Of a DNA stretch of 41,148 bases, positions 35,421 to 41,148 are shown one piece after another. Each line of letters starts with the position of its first letter. Positions within the stretch are counted from its first letter, which is position 1. Position numbers and translations under genes: made by a program. The notes under the pieces are model-generated. The model searched no databases, was not told the DNA's origin, and was given only the letters and a program-made list of their open reading frames with translations. The stretch spans positions 1-41,148 of the forward strand of contig JAABTX010000019.1 of assembly GCA_011389655.1 (NCBI GenBank), written 5' to 3'. The stretch is from Thioalkalivibrio sp. (lineage in GTDB: Bacteria; Pseudomonadota; Gammaproteobacteria; Ectothiorhodospirales; Ectothiorhodospiraceae).

Positions 35421-36214
35421 GGCCTCACCCCCATGTCTCCGGCCGGTGGTGTCGATTCCTGCTGCCAGGTGGGTACGTAACGCTCCCCGACCTGGTCCCG
35501 ATGTTCGATTCCGATCTTCATGTAGGCCCCGAGCGAGGTGAATCCCAGCAGCAGGAAGAACACGATCAAGCCGCGCATCAGCCACTTCAGCCGTCGCCGT
35601 CCAACCGCCGGGTCGCGTGCCGGGAGCCAGCCCCATTTTACCGCGACCCGGTAGGACCCCACCGCCGCGTGGACCACCGCGGTCACCAGCAGCAGCACGT
35701 ATAACGGCCACATCCACTCGCTGACCACGCGGTCGGAAGAGGCGTACGGCCCGATATTCGCAGGCTGCGAAATCATCGTGTACAGGTGCACCGACACAAG
35801 GAAGAACAGCGCGAACCCCGTGTAGACCTGCACCCACCACAGGCTGGTGTCCTCGTGGTGCATCAGCTTGTGATGGTCCCGGTAGACCCGGTACTGGCGG
35901 TAGCTGACCGGGATCCTGCGCACCGCGAGGACCGCATGCAGCACGACGACCGCCAGAATGAACAGGGAGAACAGCGTGATGATGATCGGATAGGGCGTTC
36001 CGAAGATGTAATAGCCCTCGAAGAACATCGTCACCCGGTACATTGCGTCCTTGCCCAGCAGGATCGACGCCTCGGCGAAGAGATGCACCCAGAGAAACAG
36101 CGCCAGGAACAGCCCGGACGCACTTTCCAGGAAATCCAGCCGGGCCGGCCAGAACCTGCCACTGCGGCGCTTCGTCAACGCCGCACCAACCGCAAGATCA
36201 CTCGGAATGCCCAT
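35417..36214 (-). CDS. frdC: Fumarate reductase dihaem cytochrome b subunit, Wolinella type
   Basis: 265-aa single membrane anchor with five helices, binding two b haems and the quinol site. It aligns without gaps to Wolinella FrdC (from memory) through residue 186: haem ligands His44, His93, His143 and His182 and the quinol-site Glu66 are at identical numbers, and [12 protein letters not shown] is nearly the same. Position 180, the essential Glu of the Wolinella E-pathway, is Val. This match fixes the start at the ATG at 36214, preceded by AAAGGTGG; a TTG at 36244 is rejected. First gene of frdCAB, both junctions ATGA. Confidence 0.94.
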   Translation of the reverse strand: MGIPSDLAVGAALTKRRSGRFWPARLDFLESASGLFLALFLWVHLFAEASILLGKDAMYRVTMFFEGYYIFGTPYPIIITLFSLFILAVVVLHAVLAVRRIPVSYRQYRVYRDHHKLMHHEDTSLWWVQVYTGFALFFLVSVHLYTMISQPANIGPYASSDRVVSEWMWPLYVLLLVTAVVHAAVGSYRVAVKWGWLPARDPAVGRRRLKWLMRGLIVFFLLLGFTSLGAYMKIGIEHRDQVGERYVPTWQQESTPPAGDMGVRP

Positions 36215-36280
36215 CAACCCACCTTTCTTCTGGGGAGGAGTCAAGGATGACGGGCCGGCAACGGACAGCCCGACCGCCCC

Positions 36281-36323
36281 ATACTAGAAGCAGGCCCTCC
36301 GGGTGGGTATTGATCCATGTCAC
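36281..36323 (-). promoter_or_regulatory. FNR-like box and -10 of frdCAB
   Basis: TTGATCCATGTCAC on the plus strand at 36310-36323 matches the FNR/ANR consensus TTGAT-N4-ATCAA in 8 of 10 positions. A -10 candidate TAGTAT lies at 36281-36286 on the minus strand. The predicted start near 36275 puts the box centre at about -41.5, the class II activator position, with a leader of about 60 nt. Confidence 0.6.
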
Positions 36324-36361
36324 GAGGGGTGGACCGGCGGCTGTTCGCATTGGTCCGGCAG

Positions 36362-36393
36362 GGCCCGGGGCGCGCAGGCGGGCGCCCCGGGCC
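36362..36393 (-). terminator. Hairpin after the PPK2 gene
   Basis: GGCCCGGGGCG (36362-36372) and CGCCCCGGGCC (36383-36393), an 11-bp perfect GC stem nine bases after the stop. No U-run follows. It separates PPK2 transcription from the frd promoter. Confidence 0.55.
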
Positions 36394-36401
36394 TCGAGAG
36401 G

Positions 36402-37316
36402 TCACACCGTGAAGCGCCCCTCGCGCAGCATCTGGGCGTTCATGATCTCGAGTTCGCGCGCCCCGGACACGACGACCTCCGGATCCGGTACAAAGTCGAG
36501 TTGCGGGTCCAGGCGCTGATAGGGGACCGAGTTCAGGATCACCTTGATCGCGTTCAGCCGGGCCCTGGCCTTGTCGTTGGAACGAATGATGGTCCACGGC
36601 GCCCACGAGGTGTGGGTCTGGCGCAGCATCTCGTATTTCTGGTGCGTGAAATCGTCCCAGCGGTCCTGCGCCTGCACATCGATCTCCGACAGCTTCCACT
36701 GGCGCAGCGGATCGGTCTTGCGGCGTTCGAAACGCCGGGCCTGCTCATCCTTGGTCACGCTGAAGTAGAGCTTGATCAGGATCGTGCCCTGGCGCACGAG
36801 GTCCTTCTCGAAGCCGACCACGCCGTGCATGAAGTTCTCGTACTCCTCGTCGGTACAGAACCCGAAGACCGGCTCGACCATCGAGCGGTTGTACCAGCTG
36901 CGGTCGAACAGCACCTGTTCCCCCCCGTGCGGAAACTGCTCCACGTAGCGCTGAAAGAACCACTGCGACCGCTGGTGCTCGGTGGGTTTGCCGAGCGCGA
37001 CGACCCGGTAGTGCTTCTCGTTCATGTAGCGCGTGATCCGCCGGATGGTGCCCCCCTTGCCGGCGGCATCGCGACCCTCGAACAGGATGATCATCCGCTG
37101 CTGGGTCTCTTCCAGCTGCTTCTGCATCCGGATGAGTTCCGCCTGGTACGGCTTGAGCGCCTGCTCGTGCCGCCTGCGCGCGACCGCGCTGCGCGTCTCG
37201 CGCTTCAGGTCGGCCAGGGATTTCCGAAGCTCGGCGCGTTCCTGCAGCAGCTCATCGACCGATTCCGGTGGCGTGTCCTGGTCCGCCCCACCCCGGTCGA
37301 TTGGCTTGTCCATCAT
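36402..37316 (-). CDS. ppk2: Polyphosphate kinase 2 (PPK2 family)
   Basis: 304-aa kinase using polyphosphate to phosphorylate nucleotides (or the reverse). Walker A EGRDAAGKGGTIRRIT near residue 81, the Walker B-like FDRSWYNRSMVEPVFGFC, and the lid RRKTDPLRQWKLSEID are the PPK2 signatures. A charged coiled-coil precedes the kinase core (about 15-70). One PPK2 domain only; its length fits class I, which mainly phosphorylates NDPs, but the class should be confirmed. ATG at 37316, directly followed by a second ATG, with AGGGGG upstream; a frame to 37394 is rejected because it crosses the promoter. Confidence 0.93.
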   Translation of the reverse strand: MMDKPIDRGGADQDTPPESVDELLQERAELRKSLADLKRETRSAVARRRHEQALKPYQAELIRMQKQLEETQQRMIILFEGRDAAGKGGTIRRITRYMNEKHYRVVALGKPTEHQRSQWFFQRYVEQFPHGGEQVLFDRSWYNRSMVEPVFGFCTDEEYENFMHGVVGFEKDLVRQGTILIKLYFSVTKDEQARRFERRKTDPLRQWKLSEIDVQAQDRWDDFTHQKYEMLRQTHTSWAPWTIIRSNDKARARLNAIKVILNSVPYQRLDPQLDFVPDPEVVVSGARELEIMNAQMLREGRFTV

Positions 37317-37347
37317 GTCTGCCCCCTTGGATTCGTATGATCCCGGC

Positions 37348-37353
37348 AGTATA
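37348..37353 (-). promoter_or_regulatory. -10 box upstream of PPK2
   Basis: TATACT on the minus strand, about 32 bp before the start codon. The -35 region is weak (GATTCA at a 17-18 bp spacing). The 144-bp gap from the phosphoribosyltransferase gene supports a separate promoter. Confidence 0.45.
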
Positions 37354-37460
37354 CCCGGTCCGTAACCATGAATCGTGGGGGCGCCGCAGGCCATCCGTGG
37401 CTCGTCGCCCGGCAGAATTTCCTGCTTGGTGCCGTCCGCAGATCATCACGACCATTCCGG

Positions 37461-38087
37461 CTACGGGTCGTCGACCGCCAGACCGCCGTAGCGGATCACG
37501 CGCTCGAGCTGGCCCGGGTCCAGGACCAGCTCGTGGCGTTCCCGCAGTGCGTCGTGAATGGCCTGCCGGGACTTGGGAATCGGGTCCATGTCCCGGATGA
37601 ACTGTCCCACGTCCTCCACCACGGCCCAGGGATACAACACCCAGCGCCACTCCCGCATCATCTCGGCCTTGAAGTCGGCGCGACGGATGGTGGTGGATTT
37701 TTCGTGGAGAACGGCACTGTGCAGCTCGGCGGGCGCCTGGTCACCCAGATAGGCAAGGGCCGCCTGCAGTGTATCACCGCTGTCGTTGACATCGTCCACC
37801 AGTAGCACCCGCCGACCGTCGATGTCTCCACCGAGCGGGTATTCCACTGTCACCCCCCCGGCAGACTGCGCACCGGCCTCGTAGTGGCCGATCTGGATGC
37901 TCAGCAGTCGCGAGATATCCAGAAAGTCGCAGAGAAACCGTGCGGGCATGAAGCCACCCCGCGCAATGGCCACCACCGTGTCCACTTCCACATCCGCACC
38001 GCGCAGGGCCCGCGCCACCCGATCGCAGGCCTCTACCACCTCGTCCAGGCCGATGAGCCGCACCGGCATCGTGGACGTGTCAGCCAC
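37461..38087 (-). CDS. Phosphoribosyltransferase family protein
   Basis: 208-aa type I PRTase. The PRPP loop RRVLLVDDVNDSGDTLQAAL is at about residues 92-108 and the pyrophosphate loop in VVAIARGGFMPARFL at about 39-53. The sequence resembles the Gpt/hypoxanthine group, which attaches PRPP to a purine base, but the base-specificity residues cannot be read with confidence. The start is a GTG at 38087, overlapping nicotinamidase by 8 bp and preceded by GGAGGTG; an ATG at 38069 is an alternative. Co-transcription with pncA suggests nucleobase or NAD salvage. Confidence 0.85.
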   Translation of the reverse strand: MADTSTMPVRLIGLDEVVEACDRVARALRGADVEVDTVVAIARGGFMPARFLCDFLDISRLLSIQIGHYEAGAQSAGGVTVEYPLGGDIDGRRVLLVDDVNDSGDTLQAALAYLGDQAPAELHSAVLHEKSTTIRRADFKAEMMREWRWVLYPWAVVEDVGQFIRDMDPIPKSRQAIHDALRERHELVLDPGQLERVIRYGGLAVDDP

Positions 38088-38649
38088 CGGTCACCACCTC
38101 CACCCCGGCCTCGCGCATTCGCTCGAGCGCCTTGCGTCCGCCTTCGGCGCTGACCGGGCGTGTTCCCCGTGCGAACAGCATGACCGCGAAGCCTTCCTGC
38201 CTTGCGTCCAGCGCGGTGGCCTCCACGCAGACGTCCTGAGCCAGCCCCGCGATCCAGATGCGCGAGACGCCACGGCGGCGCAGCTCATCGGCGAGCCCGG
38301 TCTGGTCGAACGCGGAGTTCTGATCCTGATCGAAGCGTACGCCCTTGGTCACCTTGACCGTATCCGTGGGCAGCCGGAGCCGCGGGTGGAACGCGGCCCC
38401 GTCCGTGTCCTGTACACAGTGAGGCGGCCATTCGCCACCCTGCGCCTTGAAGCTGATATGTTCCTGCGGATGCCAGTCCCGCGACGCGAACACGGGAATG
38501 CCAGCGGCCTGTGCCCCTTCGATCCAGGGGTTCACGGCCTCCACCACCTCGTCACCACCCTCAATGGGCAACTCGCCACCCGGACAGAAATCGTTCTGCA
38601 GGTCGATGAGCATCAGGGCATCGCCGTTCTGGAATTCCGGGGCTGTCAT
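38080..38649 (-). CDS. pncA: Nicotinamidase
   Basis: 189-aa cysteine hydrolase converting nicotinamide to nicotinate for NAD salvage. The catalytic triad is readable as Asp16 (LIDLQNDFCPGG), Lys102 (VTKGVRFDQD) and Cys141 (AQDVCVEATALDA). The metal site is in SRDWHPQEHISF. ATG at 38649 with GAGGAG upstream. Its product is the substrate of the pncB-type enzyme encoded just upstream. The 127-bp gap to that gene holds a perfect palindrome. Confidence 0.95.
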   Translation of the reverse strand: MTAPEFQNGDALMLIDLQNDFCPGGELPIEGGDEVVEAVNPWIEGAQAAGIPVFASRDWHPQEHISFKAQGGEWPPHCVQDTDGAAFHPRLRLPTDTVKVTKGVRFDQDQNSAFDQTGLADELRRRGVSRIWIAGLAQDVCVEATALDARQEGFAVMLFARGTRPVSAEGGRKALERMREAGVEVVTGG

Positions 38650-38713
38650 GGCTCTCCTCCTTCGTCAATGTGAAAGTCGCGCACCACCGCCCTACTGTCC
38701 CGCTTGCAGGCCA

Positions 38714-38749
38714 GCACCGGGGACAGATTTGCCGATCTGTCCCCGGTGC
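38714..38749. repeat. GGGGACAG palindrome between pncB and pncA
   Basis: Perfect 15-bp arms: GCACCGGGGACAGAT (38714-38728) and ATCTGTCCCCGGTGC (38735-38749) around TTGCCG. Further CTGTCCCCC copies follow at 38756-38764. GGGGACAGAT-type palindromes recur in many gammaproteobacterial genomes. It could also fold as a hairpin in the pncB-pncA mRNA. Confidence 0.75.
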
Positions 38750-38776
38750 GCCGCTCTGTCCCCCGTCCCCCGTCTC

Positions 38777-40153
38777 TCATCCCTCGCCCGCGACGGCCTC
38801 GCGGACCGCGCGCTGATGCTCGGCCAGGGCGTCACTCACGCGCACAGGGTACGGGGGTTCAGCTGTCGCGATTGCACGGACCGCCTGTGGCAATCCTGCC
38901 ACCGAGGCGGCCGCATGCTCGCGCAGGCGGTTGAGGTCGCGCTCGTGGCTGTTCAGGCGTTGGCCCTGTTCCATGACCTTTGCAAGCTGCGGTTCGCCCG
39001 GTCCGTCCTCGTCATGGCGTCCGATCACGTCGCCCGTGAAGATGCCGTCGCGCTGTTCGCGAAACACCTGCTTGCGCCCGGGCAGGATGGGCTTGCCGGA
39101 TGAGAGCTTCAACCGCCCCTGCCCCGCGTACTCCGCGAGCTTGTAGGCGATATCGAGATCGGGAGCGTCACTGGAAACCCCCATGCTCGTGCCCACACCG
39201 AAACCATCGATCGGGGCGCCCGCCGAGACCAGGCGCTGAATCTCGTGTTCATCCAGGCCGCCACTGGCGAAGACCTCGACGCCGTCGAGGCCGGCGGAAT
39301 CCAGGATGCGCCGGGCCTCCCGGGACAGCGCGTCCAGATCGCCGGAGTCCAGGCGCACCGCGCCGACCCGGAACTGCTCACCGAGTTGGTCCCGCAGGTC
39401 CGCCACCCGCCGGACCCCCTCCAGCGTGTCGTAGGTATCGACCAGCAGCACGGTGTCGGGATACAGGCGGGTAAAGGCCTCGAAGGCCTCGTACTCCGTG
39501 CCATGGGCCTGGATGTAGCTGTGTGCCATGGTGCCGCGCACCGGAACCCCGTAGATCCGCCCCGCCAGCACGTTGGAGGTTCCCGCAACGCCGGCGATAT
39601 GGAAGGCCCGGGCACCCTTGATCGCGGCGTCCAGGCCGTGGATGCGTCGGGCACCGAAGTCGAGGACCGGACGCCCCGCCGCCGCGCTCACCAGCCGCGC
39701 GGCCTTCGTGGCCAGAACGGTCTGCAGGTGGATCTGGTTCATCACCAGGGTCTCGACGAGTTGCGCCTCCGGCAGCGGCGCGACGATCTCGAGGATCGAC
39801 TCGTTGGCGAACACCGGTGTGCCCTCCTTCACCGCGTACACGTCACCGGTGAATCGCATATCCGCGAGCCAGCCCAGGAACCGGTCGGAGAAGAGACCCA
39901 GTGATGCCAGATAATCGAGATCCCTCTGCTCGAAGCGAAGATCCTCCAACTGGCCGAGCAGCGAATCGAGACCGCAGGCCAGCAGGTAGTTGCGCCCCGG
40001 CGGCACCCTGCGCACGAAGAGGCTGAACACGGCTGATTCGTGCATGTCCTCCTCCACGTAGGCCTGGAGCATCGTGAGTTCGTAGAGGTCGGTGAACAGG
40101 GCCAGCTCCTGATCACAGGCCGTGACCGGTGCCTCTCGATCTGCGCGGTTCAT
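38777..40153 (-). CDS. pncB: Nicotinate phosphoribosyltransferase
   Basis: 458-aa type II PRTase joining nicotinate and PRPP to NaMN, the committed step of the Preiss-Handler route. LALFTDLYELTMLQAY at the N terminus, DFGARRIHGLDAAIKGAR, AGTSNVLAG, VRGTMAHSYIQAHG (the His here is the autophosphorylation site in the family), VGAVRLDSGDLDAL and FASGGLDEHEI are all present. The form resembles the actinobacterial/archaeal type more than E. coli PncB. ATG at 40153 with GGAGGT eight bases upstream; the frame extends to 40300 without support. Confidence 0.94.
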   Translation of the reverse strand: MNRADREAPVTACDQELALFTDLYELTMLQAYVEEDMHESAVFSLFVRRVPPGRNYLLACGLDSLLGQLEDLRFEQRDLDYLASLGLFSDRFLGWLADMRFTGDVYAVKEGTPVFANESILEIVAPLPEAQLVETLVMNQIHLQTVLATKAARLVSAAAGRPVLDFGARRIHGLDAAIKGARAFHIAGVAGTSNVLAGRIYGVPVRGTMAHSYIQAHGTEYEAFEAFTRLYPDTVLLVDTYDTLEGVRRVADLRDQLGEQFRVGAVRLDSGDLDALSREARRILDSAGLDGVEVFASGGLDEHEIQRLVSAGAPIDGFGVGTSMGVSSDAPDLDIAYKLAEYAGQGRLKLSSGKPILPGRKQVFREQRDGIFTGDVIGRHDEDGPGEPQLAKVMEQGQRLNSHERDLNRLREHAAASVAGLPQAVRAIATAEPPYPVRVSDALAEHQRAVREAVAGEG

Positions 40154-40473
40154 GCGTTCATACCTCCGTGGCAACCATGAATGGCCGGTCATTCGACCGA
40201 CGACGGTCCGCCTCCGGGCGCCCTGCGGTGCGCACCCGCCCTTCCGGGCGGCGACAGCGAACGCGGAACCACGATCCGAGGCTGCAGGGAATCCCGACAC
40301 CGGCGGCTGCAGAGCGCGTGGCAGTGACGATCGACAAGATCAAGCCCTCGATTGCGGCCCTCGCGCAGACGGCGGCATCGCCGTATCGGATGCTCGCGGC
40401 ATCCCTGAATCATAGGCAACCGGGCTCGCGGCTTGTTCCTAGATGTCCCCACCGGGAAAGATGCCTGCAATGT
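40154..40473. other. Intergenic region upstream of pncB
   Basis: 320 bp between the ATP-grasp gene and pncB. A TATGAT hexamer on the minus strand near 40408-40413 could be a -10, with no good -35. Small GC dyads (CGCCCTT...GGGCG) occur near 40228-40242. Open frames exist on both strands but none looks like a protein I know; I call no gene. Confidence 0.5.
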
Positions 40474-41148
40474 TCAGTCCGCGCGCCCGGAGGTCGGACG
40501 GATATCGAATTTGAGGAATTCCTCAACCCTCTTGAAGCGGTCCAGCAGTTGCTTCTGACGGTCGGCGCCGAGAAACACCACCGCGATCTCGTAACTGTAG
40601 CTGTCCTGGAACGACAGATCGCCCAGGCGCGTGCCCTCCTTGACCAGCAGATCCACGCGCGCCTCCGGATAGGCCTCGGCGATCCGGTCGAGGTCCTCCT
40701 GGCTGGGGACCGCCTCGACGACACCATCGCCGATCTTGTCCTTGAAGAGGCGCACCATGAACTTCCCGGCCAGCTTGTGGCGTCCCTGGCGGTAGGGGAT
40801 TTGCGGCTGCCGGCCCAGCGCGAGATCCAGAGCCACCTTCTGATTGGTCGCACCATCGACCATCAGGAACAGCGGCGAATGGGATTTCGAGATCCGCGAG
40901 TTGACCTCCAGCAGCCAGATGCGATCGTTCCTGTGGTCCCAGAAGAACTCGATGTTGAAGGGCGCGCCCTCATAGTCGATGGCCCGGATCAGCCTGCGCG
41001 CCGCCTCGATCATGCGCGCCTGGACCCGACGCGGCAGCTTCGAGGGGTACTGGTACCGCGAGAAGCTCGAGCGATGCCTGCCGGACCGGATCGAATCCAC
41101 CACCCCGAATACCTGCACCGCGCCCTTCCAGGCATAGCCCTCCAGGGT
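40474..41148 (-). CDS. ATP-grasp domain protein (partial, 5' end outside window)
   Basis: The C-terminal 224 residues of a gene that runs off the right edge; the frame stays open to 41148, so apparent starts inside are not real. The ATP-grasp core is visible: APFNIEFFWDHRNDRIWLLEVNSRIS is the metal-binding E...EVNSR motif, preceded by a basic helix and RRVQARMIEAARRLIRA. Such enzymes make carboxylate-amine bonds through an acyl phosphate. A further domain follows (LAGKFMVRLFKDKIGDGVVEAVPSQ), and the end is a helix QKQLLDRFKRVEEFL. The substrate cannot be told. Confidence 0.8.
   Translation of the reverse strand, partial: TLEGYAWKGAVQVFGVVDSIRSGRHRSSFSRYQYPSKLPRRVQARMIEAARRLIRAIDYEGAPFNIEFFWDHRNDRIWLLEVNSRISKSHSPLFLMVDGATNQKVALDLALGRQPQIPYRQGRHKLAGKFMVRLFKDKIGDGVVEAVPSQEDLDRIAEAYPEARVDLLVKEGTRLGDLSFQDSYSYEIAVVFLGADRQKQLLDRFKRVEEFLKFDIRPTSGRAD

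Overview
The window is a GC-rich, gene-dense stretch of a bacterial chromosome that I place in the Gammaproteobacteria. The reason is the block rpsB-tsf-pyrH-frr-uppS-cdsA-dxr-rseP-bamA-skp-lpxD-fabZ-lpxA, with map-glnD divergent from it. A Chromatiales/Ectothiorhodospiraceae-like genus is a guess. I see no phage, insertion sequence or CRISPR array. The accessory interest lies in respiratory enzymes of unusual type, REP-like repeats and regulatory RNA/DNA signals.

Layout. (1) Positions 125-7365, minus strand: the first eight genes of a complex I operon (nuoA-B-C-D-E-F-G-H). NuoG is very short (478 aa). Most junctions overlap or nearly abut, but A-B, C-D and the region after H are opened by repeat-bearing spacers; nuoI-N lie outside. 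(2) 7548-9247: a DUF2256 zinc-ribbon microprotein overlapping an FeS photolyase of the PhrB type. (3) 9349-21723: the envelope/translation block, all minus strand, from an rpsB promoter with a pseudoknot-capable leader down to lpxA. lpxB is not next to lpxA. (4) 21926-25368, plus strand: map and glnD, then a convergent tRNA-Arg(CCU). (5) 25627-26164: an uncharacterised 128-aa gene whose stop codon lies inside a repeat, followed by two REP-type inverted pairs. (6) 26182-30024: tesA divergent from a YbbA/YbbP-type ABC exporter, with overlapping ATG codons. (7) 30076-32247: relA, possibly leaderless, then a possible 37-aa membrane peptide. (8) 32668-36214, minus strand: frdC-frdA-frdB of the Wolinella single-cytochrome type, behind an FNR-like site at about -41.5. 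(9) 36402-40153, minus strand: PPK2, a phosphoribosyltransferase, nicotinamidase and nicotinate phosphoribosyltransferase, a nucleotide/NAD salvage neighbourhood. (10) 40474-41148: the 3' part of an ATP-grasp gene.

How it fits together. Complex I and the fumarate reductase-type complex would share a quinone pool; the FNR-like promoter suggests frdCAB is induced at low oxygen. The most unusual observation is in FrdC. It aligns without gaps to the Wolinella protein through residue 186, keeping the four haem histidines and Glu66, but has Val at position 180, where Wolinella has the Glu essential to its transmembrane proton pathway. RelA (ppGpp), PPK2 (polyphosphate), GlnD (nitrogen status) and the salvage genes give the right half of the window a nutrient-stress flavour.

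Limits: all family assignments come from reading motifs and remembered family sequences. No database search or structure prediction was run.
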